16,643 nt of DNA from SIG603 sp964369415 (GTDB taxonomy: Bacteria > Bacillota > Clostridia > Oscillospirales > Acutalibacteraceae). Position 1 is the stretch's first letter. Each line of letters starts with the position of its first letter. Location: the NCBI GenBank assembly GCA_964369415.1, contig CAYJFP010000032.1:1-16643 (forward strand). Reading direction: 5' to 3'. The translations under genes and the position numbers were made by a program. A model generated the notes under the pieces. The model ran no database searches and had not been told where the DNA came from. It worked only from the letters and a program-made list of their open reading frames with translations. Positions 1 to 7,180 of this stretch are shown piece after piece.

Positions 1-55
1 TAATTCCTTTTAAAACTGTCGGCAGTGACGGAAGACTGCTACTTCCTTGTGCTAT
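1..55. repeat. 55-bp direct repeat, copy 1 (window edge)
   Basis: Identical over 55 bases to 304-358 and then diverges at once. It lies inside the Ig-like repeat gene and encodes the repeated IAQGSSSLPSLPTVLKGI segment. The window begins on its first base, which suggests that the contig was broken at this repeat. Confidence 0.95.
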
Positions 56-535
56 TTTTTGATTTAGCATTGCTTCTTCAAGCGGTGAAAACGCAGTTAT
101 AAAAGGCTTATTTTCACCCTCTAATTGCAAATCTTCTTTTGCCACTGTCACTGTGATGATAGGCAAGGTAAGATTTTCATCTGCTAATTCGTAATTCCCT
201 ACTACAGGGACTGCCGTATATTTGTACTCACCAATAGTATTTACATCAAACTCGGGTTCTGACTGCCACTGCACCGAAACGTCCACTTCCTGTGCATCCG
301 CCGTAATTCCTTTTAAAACTGTCGGCAGTGACGGAAGACTGCTACTTCCTTGTGCTATGGTTTGACTCGCTACATCTGCTGTTAATTCCTTAAAGGAATA
401 TACTACCGATTTTTCGGCCGGTAACGCTCCTTCTAAGTCTGCCGATGCGCTTACCGAAAACATTGTTGGCAATATCAAACTCACAAGCAACATTATTGCC
501 AAAAACGAAGCTGTAACTTTAATTTTAATCTTCAT
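1..535 (-). CDS. Secreted Ig-like repeat protein, N-terminal part (runs off the window)
   Basis: Open minus-strand frame from an ATG at 535 to the left edge (178 codons, no stop), with a GGAGAG ribosome binding site just upstream. It begins MKIKIKVTASFLAIMLL, a classic signal peptide with a probable cut after Ala32 (SVSASA then DLEG), so the protein is exported. Residues 60-77 (IAQGSSSLPSLPTVLKGI) recur exactly at 161-178, giving a 101-residue repeat unit. The unit contains a WQSEPEFD...GEYKYTAVPV...LPIITVTV pattern, typical of bacterial Ig-like modules in Bacillota surface proteins. Such modules usually occur in series, so the complete protein is probably much longer and may be anchored to the cell wall; its C-terminus is not visible. 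Export and repeats are seen directly; a surface or adhesion role is inference. It lies downstream of an extended -10 promoter and is separated from the pseudouridine synthase gene by a terminator. Confidence 0.8.
   Translation of the reverse strand, partial: MKIKIKVTASFLAIMLLVSLILPTMFSVSASADLEGALPAEKSVVYSFKELTADVASQTIAQGSSSLPSLPTVLKGITADAQEVDVSVQWQSEPEFDVNTIGEYKYTAVPVVGNYELADENLTLPIITVTVAKEDLQLEGENKPFITAFSPLEEAMLNQKIAQGSSSLPSLPTVLKGI
304..358. repeat. 55-bp direct repeat, copy 2
   Basis: Second exact copy of 1-55, offset by 303 bp (101 codons), so the reading frame is kept. It is the DNA counterpart of the protein repeat. Nucleotide identity, including third codon positions, points to recent duplication or gene conversion between modules. 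Confidence 0.95.
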
Positions 536-611
536 TTTCTCTCCAACCTTTCTAAATTATTATGTTTGATGTGTAAATACATTTAATATTTAACGCTATT
601 TTACTTATATA

Positions 612-620
612 ATTATATCA
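612..620 (-). promoter_or_regulatory. Extended -10 promoter element for the Ig-like repeat gene
   Basis: On the minus strand this reads TGATATAAT, an extended -10 box (TG, one base, TATAAT). The expected -35 position holds only weakly matching AT-rich sequence. The implied leader is about 70 nt before the ATG at 535. Confidence 0.4.
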
Positions 621-708
621 TGTTTTATATAAAATTAAATAGTTTTAGGCTTGTGTATAAGTTATTATTAAATAGTTCAAAACTAAACTCTGTACACAAA
701 CCAACTTA

Positions 709-748
709 TTTTTCATGCTAATATTTATATAATTATTAGCATGAAAAA
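709..748. repeat. 14-bp perfect inverted repeat beside the terminator
   Basis: Left arm TTTTTCATGCTAAT (709-722) is exactly complementary to ATTAGCATGAAAAA (735-748), with a 12-nt AT loop. The right arm overlaps the A-tract and first stem bases of the neighbouring terminator (744-786), so in one RNA the two hairpins would compete. It lies in the 331-bp spacer between the two left-most genes. The rest of that spacer shows only AT-rich promoter-like sequence. Confidence 0.6.
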
Positions 749-786
749 ACAGTATCCACCGACTAAGTCGGTAGATACTGTTTTTT
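744..786 (-). terminator. Rho-independent terminator after the pseudouridine synthase gene (bidirectional)
   Basis: A 13-bp outer stem (744-756 with 774-786) continues past one C/A mismatch into a 6-bp inner stem (758-763 with 767-772) with a TAA loop. A-tract and T-tract lie on the outer sides, so it can act in both directions. It is placed to end transcription of the minus-strand synthase gene that stops at 867. Confidence 0.85.
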
Positions 787-866
787 TAAGAATGGTCGTC
801 CAATAATATATTATTTTTTCAGCTAAAGTCCCTTTTTGCTATAGACCCCATTCAACTCACAAAATT

Positions 867-1799
867 CTATTTGTCTTTTTTACTCTTTACAAGCGCATTA
901 AACGCACTAGGGGTTTTAGTTGTAAATGAAAACTCTTCATTAGTTAGTGGGTTTATGAATTTCAGCGTTTTGGCATGAAGGCAAAGCCTGCCCACAGGGT
1001 TTGTCTCTGACTTATATTTATTATCGCCTGCTATAGGGTGTCCAAGTTCACTTAAATGTACTCTAATTTGATTTTTTCTTCCTGTTTCAAGCTCTATATC
1101 AAGTAGTGAGTAACTGCTGTTTTGCGATCTTACTTCATAATTTGTTATAGCTAATTGGCCAGAGCTTGCAGAATACATAAACCCTGTTTTTGTCTCTTTT
1201 AAGTACGATTTAATCGTGTCACTTTTTTTAGAAACATGCCCCTCAACAACCGCTACATAACCACGCTTAGTAACTAAATTACTCCAGTTTTCTTGCAGTG
1301 CCTCTTTCATTTTTTGAGATTTTGCGAAAACCAAAATCCCTGAGGTCTCTCTATCTAATCTGTGAACAATAAATATTTTATTGTTTTTGTTCACTTCTTT
1401 AACATAGTCACTCAAATGCCTGTAAGCTGTGTTAAACTTCTCTGTATCTGTGGCTACAGTCAATAACCCCTCAGGTTTAATTATTACTATTAAATCTTCA
1501 TCTTCGTAAATAATCTTAAAAGGGCAAACAGGAGTGAATTTATCTGGCTTATTTTCTTCAATTTTCACCGTATCTCCCGCTTTTAACGGGTAGTCAAACT
1601 TCTTTTGCCTTTTATTATTTACACTTATATCGTTTCTGGCTAGCATAGACTTAATGTTATTTCTTGATTTTCCGTTCAGCTCACTAATAAGAAAATTCAT
1701 TAGTGTATTTTCTTCTTTGACAGATAATATAATGGGTTTATGTTCTTTTTTTATTTTTTTCAAAATAATGCCTCTTTTCTTTATTATGCCAATATGCAA
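867..1799 (-). CDS. RluA-family 23S rRNA pseudouridine synthase
   Basis: Cytoplasmic enzyme that isomerises uridine to pseudouridine in structured RNA. The family mostly modifies large-subunit rRNA; the exact site cannot be told here. An S4-like RNA-binding domain spans about residues 30-80. The catalytic domain begins near KPEGLL (109) and carries the family signature HRLDRETSG (146-154), whose Asp149 is the catalytic aspartate. GRKNQIRVHLSELGHPIAGD follows in the C-terminal half, as expected. The length of 310 residues is normal. The start is ambiguous. TTG at 1799 has AAGGA seven bases upstream and is reachable from the promoter at 1833-1861. A second TTG at 1763 has AGAGG seven bases upstream and would remove 12 poorly conserved residues. 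It is a housekeeping-type gene, apparently monocistronic, and unrelated to the sugar locus. Confidence 0.93.
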   Translation of the reverse strand: MHIGIIKKRGIILKKIKKEHKPIILSVKEENTLMNFLISELNGKSRNNIKSMLARNDISVNNKRQKKFDYPLKAGDTVKIEENKPDKFTPVCPFKIIYEDEDLIVIIKPEGLLTVATDTEKFNTAYRHLSDYVKEVNKNNKIFIVHRLDRETSGILVFAKSQKMKEALQENWSNLVTKRGYVAVVEGHVSKKSDTIKSYLKETKTGFMYSASSGQLAITNYEVRSQNSSYSLLDIELETGRKNQIRVHLSELGHPIAGDNKYKSETNPVGRLCLHAKTLKFINPLTNEEFSFTTKTPSAFNALVKSKKDK

Positions 1800-1832
1800 G
1801 AAAAAATCCTTGCCTTCTCACTTTTTAAAAAT

Positions 1833-1861
1833 ATTATATCATACATAAAAAATAATATAAA
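1833..1861 (-). promoter_or_regulatory. Promoter for the pseudouridine synthase gene
   Basis: Minus-strand TATAAT at 1838-1833, extended by TGA directly before it. It lies 17 bp from a -35 box TTTATA (1861-1856), which matches the consensus at 4 of 6 positions. The implied leader to the first TTG is about 27 nt. Confidence 0.55.
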
Positions 1862-1925
1862 GCATTATAAAGTATTATTTCGAGCTATTATAGAATATAC
1901 ACTAAATTAAAGTTTGAAGTTCAAC

Positions 1926-2165
1926 TTAGCAAACAATTATAAACCGAACTGTACATAAAAAAAGCAATAGCGAAAGTGGGTTAGCTTNNNNNNNNNNNNN
2001 NNNNNNNNNNNNNNNNNNNNNNNNNNNNNNNNNNNNNNNNNNNNNNNNNNNNNNNNNNNNNNNNNNNNNNNNNNNNNNNNNNNNNNNACAATTATAAACC
2101 GAACTGTACATAAAAAAAGCAATAGCGAAAGTGGGTTAGCTTTTAATATTAAAAACTGCACTGTA
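1926..2165. repeat. Apparent ~55-bp tandem repeat interrupted by the assembly gap
   Basis: The same 55-mer occurs at 1933-1987 and 2088-2142, directly on both sides of the Ns. TTAGC occurs at 1926 and 1981, exactly 55 bp apart, and again at 2136. After 2136 a diverged unit follows: 2148-2165 matches 2091-2108 at 15 of 18 positions after a 2-bp insertion. Together this looks like an array of ~55-bp units with a degenerate last copy. A plain unmerged contig overlap would explain the shared 55-mer, but not the flanking half-copies. No gene is visible in it. Confidence 0.6.
1988..2087. other. Assembly gap (100 Ns)
   Basis: A run of exactly 100 Ns, the usual placeholder for a gap of unknown length. 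Reading frames that cross it have no meaning. Confidence 0.99.
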
Positions 2166-2211
2166 AACACAAATCTTTACATTTCCTCATTTATTTGTCT
2201 TTACTTGCAAT

Positions 2212-2250
2212 AAAAATCGCCTTGTAGAAGTACTTTACAAAGCGGTTTTT
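2212..2250 (-). terminator. Terminator-like hairpin, probably of the decayed surface-protein gene
   Basis: Arms 2212-2226 and 2236-2250 pair with one G-U and one mismatch around a 9-nt loop. There is an A-tract on the left and a T-tract on the right, so it could work in either direction. On the minus strand it follows the anchor-like remnant at 2297-2395 by about 46 bp, which suggests it was that gene's terminator. Confidence 0.6.
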
Positions 2251-2296
2251 AATTATTAAATTTACTAATATAACAGTTCATTTAAAATTTCGGAAA

Positions 2297-2395
2297 TTAC
2301 ACCTTAAATTTTCTCTTTTTATATACCATTACAAGAACAGCTGATAGTGTCATCACTGACAAGATACCTTTAGAGCACAATAGAACACTATTTGA
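2297..2395 (-). pseudogene. Remnant of a surface-protein C-terminal membrane anchor
   Basis: A short minus-strand frame ending in TAA at 2297. It reads SNSVLLCSKGILSVMTLS and continues AVLVMVYKKRKFKV. A hydrophobic stretch followed by a basic KKRKFK tail at the stop is how cell-wall-sorted or membrane-anchored Bacillota surface proteins end. An in-frame TAG lies directly before the Ser. No start, ribosome binding site or LPxTG motif is present, and the LacI gene's terminator begins within 20 bp. It therefore looks like the surviving 3' end of a deleted gene, possibly related to the Ig-like repeat gene at the left edge. The tail pattern is seen; the pseudogene reading is inference. A chance AT-rich frame is possible. 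Confidence 0.4.
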
Positions 2396-2411
2396 CTACT
2401 CCCACAAAACA

Positions 2412-2455
2412 AAAAAACCTGTAATCCTCTTGTCATAAGCGATTACGGGCTTTTT
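2412..2455 (-). terminator. Terminator of the LacI-family regulator gene
   Basis: GTAATC (2421-2426) pairs with GATTAC (2441-2446) and the stem extends through CCT/GGG with one G-U. A mismatch and a 5-bp A/T stem follow. On the minus strand it ends in a U-tract and lies about 30 bp after the stop codon at 2486. Confidence 0.8.
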
Positions 2456-2485
2456 CTATATTCTGATTAAAGTATAGGCACTATT

Positions 2486-3517
2486 TTATAAATTAATATT
2501 TTTACAAGAACCTCTTCTAGATATATTACACTCATATATTTTATGCTGAGCTTTACCGCCGTTTATCATCTCAAATAGGAAATCTATGCTCGACATCGCC
2601 ATTTCTGAGGCTGGTTGGTAAACCGTGTCTATAGATGGATTATAAAACTCTGTCATTTCAATTCCATCAAAACCGAGAATCGAAACATCACCTGGTATAT
2701 TAAGTCCCATCGCCGTAGCAGCTTTGGCCGCACCTATTGCCAAGACATCTGCAAAACAAAAAACTGCTGTAATTCCGCAATTTGTATCGTAAAAATTTTT
2801 AAAAAGTTCAAAACCTAAGGTGTATCCCGACTTTGACGACTGAAAAATTGTCGCAATTAATTTTTTATCAATCGGTATATTATTGTCCTCTAATGCCTTT
2901 AAATATCCTCTAAATCTCTGCGTATTTGGAGTTACTTCGTTGCTTAAAGCAGAAGAAAAAATAAAACCTATCTTTTTGTGTCCAAGTGAAATTAAATACT
3001 CTGTCGCCTTATACCCTTCTGCCATATCGTCTATTCTAACGCTTGAATATAGCTCTCTTGATACGTTTTCATTTGCCGATATAGTAGTAAGAACACACGG
3101 AATTTGTAATTTCTTAAAATTTTCCTCTGTGTAGTCTTGCTTTCCTCCGATTAAAATCACACCCGACAATTTCTTTTTAGTTTTTTCTATTATAGCAAGA
3201 TTCATTTCATCTTGAGTATCTGCTACATTGTGTAATATTAAGGAATAGCCTTTTAGCGCAATTTTTTCCTCAATTACACCTATCATTTTATTGAAAAAAG
3301 GATTATGAATTCCCTTTACAAAAACACCTATGGTTTTGGCATCATACGACTTCAAGTTTTGTGCATTGGTATTGGGTATATAATTGCATTTTGCTACAGC
3401 TTCCATTACTTTTTGCTTATTGTTTTCGCTGACATATCCACTATTATTCATAACTCTTGAAACCATCGAGATACTTACACCGGCTTCTAGTGCCACATCT
3501 TTAATTGTCGATACCAT
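2486..3517 (-). CDS. LacI-family transcriptional regulator of the sugar locus
   Basis: DNA-binding repressor or activator of 343 residues, the usual LacI/GalR length. The N-terminal helix-turn-helix is textbook: TIKDVALEAGVSISMVSRVMNN (cited here as residues 3-24). A hinge with NTNAQNLKS and a periplasmic-binding-like sensor domain beginning TIGVFVKGIHNPFF follow, with LNIPGDVSILGFDG near the C-terminus. I chose ATG 3517 over an in-frame GTG at 3529 because the AGGTGAGG ribosome binding site overlaps that GTG and suits the ATG, and family members start as M-x-TIKDVA. It has its own consensus promoter and terminators on both sides, so it is transcribed separately from the importer genes upstream. 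Its likely targets are the two dyads at 7181-7194 and 7389-7402. The effector is probably a sugar from the imported oligosaccharide; that is inference. Confidence 0.93.
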   Translation of the reverse strand: MVSTIKDVALEAGVSISMVSRVMNNSGYVSENNKQKVMEAVAKCNYIPNTNAQNLKSYDAKTIGVFVKGIHNPFFNKMIGVIEEKIALKGYSLILHNVADTQDEMNLAIIEKTKKKLSGVILIGGKQDYTEENFKKLQIPCVLTTISANENVSRELYSSVRIDDMAEGYKATEYLISLGHKKIGFIFSSALSNEVTPNTQRFRGYLKALEDNNIPIDKKLIATIFQSSKSGYTLGFELFKNFYDTNCGITAVFCFADVLAIGAAKAATAMGLNIPGDVSILGFDGIEMTEFYNPSIDTVYQPASEMAMSSIDFLFEMINGGKAQHKIYECNISRRGSCKNINL

Positions 3518-3554
3518 TTTGCACCTCACCTACTTGATAATTTTCTTTTATTAT

Positions 3555-3583
3555 ATTATACAAAATCACCTATTTTTTTTCAA
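3555..3583 (-). promoter_or_regulatory. Promoter of the LacI-family regulator gene
   Basis: TTGAAA (3583-3578), a 17-bp spacer and a perfect TATAAT (3560-3555) on the minus strand. The leader to ATG 3517 is about 30 nt. No dyad of the 7181-7194 type is visible here, so autoregulation is not supported. Confidence 0.8.
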
Positions 3584-3598
3584 TAGCTAAAATATAAT

Positions 3599-3627
3599 GG
3601 TAGGACAAGCTTTTAGCCTGTCCTACC
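3599..3627 (-). terminator. Terminator of the LplB/LplC importer operon
   Basis: GGTAGGACA (3599-3607) pairs perfectly with TGTCCTACC (3619-3627) around an 11-nt loop. On the minus strand an AT-rich ATTATATTTT tract follows. It lies 20 bp past the stop of the binding-protein gene and overlaps the region just upstream of the lacI-type promoter. Confidence 0.75.
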
Positions 3628-3646
3628 GATTTCAACTTTATTCTAA

Positions 3647-5254
3647 TTAAGCAATAGGAGTAAAGTTTGCTAATTGTGCTTTAACTTCTTCAATAACAGT
3701 TTCAATACCTGCTTGAGTTAATTCATCTCTATATTGTTGTACAGCTTCTTCAACGCTTACACTTGTTTTACCAAACATAAGTTGCACGCCTAAGTTAGTG
3801 TTTACGTTAGCAATAGCAGCAAGTTCAGTTGAGATATTTGAATCATCAAATGCAAATCCTACATATGGATTTGGAATGCTTGTTTCTTTCCACTCTTCGT
3901 TTAGTGAATATCTTCTTTCATCTTCTGTTGCTCTTGGAATTTCAAATTCGTCATTTCTTAGTGACCAAACAGCAAATCCGCCGCCATCTGTTTCAGCATT
4001 ATATGCTTCAGGCTCAGTGATTTTACCGTCGACTAATTCGTATTGAACGCCTTCTCTACCGAATTGAATTAGGTTATAGTAGCTTTCGTCTGTCATGAAT
4101 TTCTCGATAGCCATTAATGCTCTTTCAGGATTTTCTGAATCTACATAGATAGCTGTTCCGTTTTCAACACCAGCTTTTTGAATGATTTTTCCGTGCTCTT
4201 CTGCAAATGCATATGCATCAATTTGAATACCTGGTAATTTTTCTTCGAATTGTCCGTATGTTCCTGTCCAGTCTGGTTGGTGAGTAATATATGCTGATGA
4301 CAAGCCGTTAACTGTGTTATCTTTACCATTTTCTGTAGCTGCCATTACGTCTACAGGCCAGTATTCTTTATCTGCCCATTCTCTCATCATTGTAGCAAAT
4401 TCTAAGAATTCGTCTGTAAATGCTGGATGAATTATATCAGCATAGTCTTCGGCACTTGTTGCGACTAAGCTACCCACTTGAAGTGGTAGACCAGGTGATG
4501 AAATCCATGAACCAGTTGATTCAACCATCATTTTGTATAGCCATTCAGCATCTGATGCCGCTAAATTCATAGGAACCATATCCATTGTTTTAGCATAGTC
4601 TAGGTATATTTCCATATCTTCGATAGAGTCGATGTCGCCTTCGATTCCAGCGCCGTCTTTAATGTCTGCTCTGTATACAAAAGATGCAGGTGTAAACTCT
4701 GAATAATTTGTAGGCACAGCGTACATAGCTCCATTATACTCTACGCTTTTCCAGTTGTTTTCAGGTAACGCTTCGTAAAGAGTAGGTGTCACTGTTTTAA
4801 CCGATTCAGTCATATCATAAAGAACGCCATCAGCCGCTAAAGTCAAGTATGAAACTACCGCATTTGTTGAAACGTGGCTCATGTCAAACTGCTCACCGGA
4901 TGCAAATAATAGCGGATATTTTGTTGCAATATCGCCCCAATCAATATAATTGATTTTAAGTGTTGCATTGATGTCTGCTTCTAACTTTGTATTAATTTCT
5001 TCTAGTGTTGCTGGGTTAGCAGGACCCTCTGAACCCCATAAATAATATGTAAGTTCAACTTTTTCAGATGTGTCCACTGCTGATGCTTCACCTTCAGAAC
5101 TTTCTTCGCTACCGCTTTCACTAGCCGACTCAGCTGCACTGCTTTCAGATGCAGTAGAAGAAGAACTAGGTGTGCTACTTTGGCATGCTGCAAGACTTGT
5201 AGTCGCTAGAGCTAATGCCATAACTAATGTAATGATTCTTTTTGTTTTTTTCAT
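3647..5254 (-). CDS. ABC sugar importer solute-binding lipoprotein, DUF3502 type
   Basis: Extracellular lipoprotein that captures an oligosaccharide and delivers it to the two permeases encoded just upstream. The signal peptide ends in lipobox LAAC with the lipidated Cys at residue 24. A Ser/Glu/Ala-rich flexible linker runs to about residue 65, then the binding fold starts at VELTYYLWGSEGPANP. From residue 462 the segment NPYVGFAFDDSNIS, then ELAAIANV and a charged C-terminal helix, matches the DUF3502 C-terminal domain found on LplA/YtcQ-like proteins. The length of 535 residues fits that group, which is longer than ordinary CUT1 binding proteins. AGGAGG lies eight bases before the ATG. It is the last gene of a three-gene minus-strand operon and ends at a clear terminator. 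The ligand is not readable; the phosphorylase next door suggests a beta-linked gluco-oligosaccharide. Confidence 0.92.
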   Translation of the reverse strand: MKKTKRIITLVMALALATTSLAACQSSTPSSSSTASESSAAESASESGSEESSEGEASAVDTSEKVELTYYLWGSEGPANPATLEEINTKLEADINATLKINYIDWGDIATKYPLLFASGEQFDMSHVSTNAVVSYLTLAADGVLYDMTESVKTVTPTLYEALPENNWKSVEYNGAMYAVPTNYSEFTPASFVYRADIKDGAGIEGDIDSIEDMEIYLDYAKTMDMVPMNLAASDAEWLYKMMVESTGSWISSPGLPLQVGSLVATSAEDYADIIHPAFTDEFLEFATMMREWADKEYWPVDVMAATENGKDNTVNGLSSAYITHQPDWTGTYGQFEEKLPGIQIDAYAFAEEHGKIIQKAGVENGTAIYVDSENPERALMAIEKFMTDESYYNLIQFGREGVQYELVDGKITEPEAYNAETDGGGFAVWSLRNDEFEIPRATEDERRYSLNEEWKETSIPNPYVGFAFDDSNISTELAAIANVNTNLGVQLMFGKTSVSVEEAVQQYRDELTQAGIETVIEEVKAQLANFTPIA

Positions 5255-5309
5255 TTTGATTTCCTCCTAAATTAATATATTATAACTCCTACGAGAATTA
5301 TAAACTCAC

Positions 5310-6209
5310 TTAGCCTTTTACCGCTCCGATAGTTAGACCAGATACAAAATATCTTTGAACTAATGGGTAAAAAATGATTACAGGACCTGTCGCAATAACC
5401 GCCGTTGCCATTTTGATAGACTGCGTCGGCAGATTTGCCGTATCGATAGTTACACCTTGTGCCACCAGTAAATCTACATTTGTTTGATTGACCATTTGCT
5501 GTAGGAAATATTGTAGCGGGTATTTCGACGGCGTTTGTATGTAAAGCATTGCACCGTACCACTGATTCCAATATGCAAGTGCTAAAAATAGTCCAACTGT
5601 TGCAAGAGACGGCACTGCCAAAGGCATGATTATTTTCCAGTAAATTTTAAAGTCTCCCGCTCCGTCTATTTTTGCAGATTCAAAAAGCGAATCTGGTATA
5701 GCTTTCATAAAGTTTCTCATTAAGAAAATTGACCAAGCTGAGATAATTCCGGGTAAAATAAGAGCCCACAAGCTATCTTTTAGTTGTAAGTAGTTTACCA
5801 TTAAGATGTATGATGGAATCAGTCCACCGCTGAATAAAGTTGTAAAGTAAATTAGAAATGAAAAGAAATTTCTGTATTTAAAATCTTTTCGGTTTAAAAC
5901 ATAGCCCGACATCGACATTAGGAAAAGTCCTATCGCCGTGCCAACGACTGTGGTTATTATCGTCACTACATATGAATCTATCAGTTTAGCCGGATTGTCA
6001 AATAAAAACTCGTACGCCGACAGTGAAAATTCATTTGGTATAAGCTTAAATCCTTCACTTCTTATTTCTGCATCTGTCATAAAAGACGATGATATTAGAA
6101 GTAAAAACGGAAACAAACAAAGTAGCGCAAACAAAGCTATAATTAGATAGAAGATAAATATCATAATTTTGTCGCCAGTACTTTTAAAATTAACAGTGCT
6201 ATTATTCAT
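5310..6209 (-). CDS. ABC sugar importer permease, LplC/YtcP type (CarB-like)
   Basis: Inner-membrane permease subunit of the MalG type (CUT1), 299 residues, with about six hydrophobic segments beginning near residues 15-43. Segments such as LFPFLLLISSSFMTDAEI, TLFSGGLIPSYI and WNQWYGAMLYI are typical of the LplC/YtcP branch that partners DUF3502 binding proteins. The cytoplasmic EAA loop, which docks on the ATPase, is at about 177-198 (ESAKIDGAGDFKIYW, then IIMPLAVPS). AGGAGGT precedes the ATG, and only 14 bp separate it from the upstream permease gene, so the two are co-transcribed. A weak AT-rich hairpin (5280-5303) lies before the binding-protein gene. No ATPase gene is in the cluster. Confidence 0.93.
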   Translation of the reverse strand: MNNSTVNFKSTGDKIMIFIFYLIIALFALLCLFPFLLLISSSFMTDAEIRSEGFKLIPNEFSLSAYEFLFDNPAKLIDSYVVTIITTVVGTAIGLFLMSMSGYVLNRKDFKYRNFFSFLIYFTTLFSGGLIPSYILMVNYLQLKDSLWALILPGIISAWSIFLMRNFMKAIPDSLFESAKIDGAGDFKIYWKIIMPLAVPSLATVGLFLALAYWNQWYGAMLYIQTPSKYPLQYFLQQMVNQTNVDLLVAQGVTIDTANLPTQSIKMATAVIATGPVIIFYPLVQRYFVSGLTIGAVKG

Positions 6210-6223
6210 ACTTACCTCCTAAT

Positions 6224-7150
6224 TTAGAATAATGAATACTCAGGTTCAACTTTTCTAACTATTCCGTTTACCGCAAGTACGATTACTAAGCCAAATATTG
6301 ACTGATAAAATCCTACCGCAGCTCCTAACGAGAAGTTAAACTGGCCCACTAAGCTTCTGAAAACATAGGTGTCAATTATATCTGTTTGTGGAAACAGAAC
6401 AGAGTTGTTGCCGATTAAGTTATAGAACAAATCAAACGAGCCTCTTAAAATTCCACCTAAACCAAATAGCAACAATAAAATAAAGGTCGGTTTTAAAAGT
6501 GGTAATGTGATATATCTGATTCTTTTAAATCTCGAAGCGCCGTCTATGTAAGCCGCCTCGTATATATCGTGGCTAATTCCCGATATCGCCGCAAGATATA
6601 CTATCATGCCGTATCCCGTCGACTTCCAAATATGGAACGCCACTATTATGTATTTCCAAATTCCTTGGTCGGTGTAGAACTCGTGCCTTTCAAGGCCTAT
6701 GCTTTCTAAAAGAGTATTTGCAAATCCGTAATTATAATTAAACAAGTTAAATGCAAAAAATCCGATTATAACAAAGGAAATAAAGTGTGGAAGAAGAATT
6801 ACTGATTGCGAAACTTTTTTAAAGAATTTACCACCAATTTCTGAAAGCATTATCGCAAACACGATTTGAATAATATTTCCAAGGCCTAAAAATACAACAT
6901 TATAAAGAAGTGTATTTTGCGTAATATTCCATAAATCTCCGTTTCTAATTAAGAATTCAAAATTTTTAAGTCCTATAAATTCACTTCCAAAAATACCGTC
7001 CCTCATATTGTAATCAACAAAAGCTACATAGGCACCCGGCATAGTAACATAGTGAAATATAATAAAAAATATAATCGTCGGTAAGAGCATTAGAAACAAG
7101 ATTTTATTTCTCTTAATCTCTGTGAAAACATTTTTAAACCTTTTTGTCAT
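6224..7150 (-). CDS. ABC sugar importer permease, LplB/YtpP type
   Basis: Inner-membrane MalF-type permease that forms the translocation channel with the LplC-type subunit. It is the first gene of the operon. It reads KNKILFLMLLPT-like at the N-terminus (RNKILFLMLLPTIIFFIIF), has about six membrane segments and an EAA loop YEAAYIDGASRFKRI, then YITLPLLKPT (about residues 197-217 from this start). I chose ATG 7150 (309 codons with stop) instead of the longest frame from ATG 7195. The longer start has no ribosome binding site and its first codons lie inside the 14-bp operator dyad, whereas MTKRFKNVFTEIKRNK is how family members begin. The AGGAG at 7168-7164 is 13 bases away, unusually far, so translation may be weak. 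Transcription comes from the promoter at 7237-7265. Confidence 0.9.
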   Translation of the reverse strand: MTKRFKNVFTEIKRNKILFLMLLPTIIFFIIFHYVTMPGAYVAFVDYNMRDGIFGSEFIGLKNFEFLIRNGDLWNITQNTLLYNVVFLGLGNIIQIVFAIMLSEIGGKFFKKVSQSVILLPHFISFVIIGFFAFNLFNYNYGFANTLLESIGLERHEFYTDQGIWKYIIVAFHIWKSTGYGMIVYLAAISGISHDIYEAAYIDGASRFKRIRYITLPLLKPTFILLLLFGLGGILRGSFDLFYNLIGNNSVLFPQTDIIDTYVFRSLVGQFNFSLGAAVGFYQSIFGLVIVLAVNGIVRKVEPEYSLF

Positions 7151-7180
7151 ATTAACTTTACAACTCCTATCTTTTATATA

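Noticed and set aside
1926..2165. CRISPR array or cas-adjacent repeat
   Set aside because: The repeated sequence is one continuous 55-mer with no alternation of repeat and spacer, and there are no cas genes in the window.
1926..2170. Two overlapping minus-strand frames of 61 and 77 codons that cross the Ns
   Set aside because: They exist only because unknown bases are read as non-stop codons, and both repeat the same flanking 55-mer.
2615..3134. Plus-strand frames opposite the LacI-type gene
   Set aside because: They are antisense shadows without ribosome binding sites, and the minus-strand product is an unambiguous LacI-family protein.
3599..3627. LacI operator between the importer operon and the regulator gene
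   Set aside because: The perfect 9-bp stem has an 11-nt loop and an AT-rich tail directly after a stop codon, and lacks the central CG of the dyads at 7181 and 7389, so a terminator is the better reading.
4141..5193. Alternative minus-strand frames of about 60 codons within the DUF3502 lipoprotein gene
   Set aside because: Low-complexity frame-shifted shadows of the lipoprotein, rich in repeated His, Leu and Lys from its Ser/Glu linker codons.
5280..5303. Terminator between the LplC-type permease gene and the binding-protein gene
   Set aside because: The hairpin is AT-rich with a 2-nt bulge and a 3-bp CTC/GAG core, and no T-tract follows; the binding-protein gene clearly belongs to the operon.
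5272..5571. A 99-codon minus-strand frame overlapping the end of the LplC-type permease gene
   Set aside because: It is out of frame with a well-conserved permease, has no ribosome binding site and shows no domain pattern.
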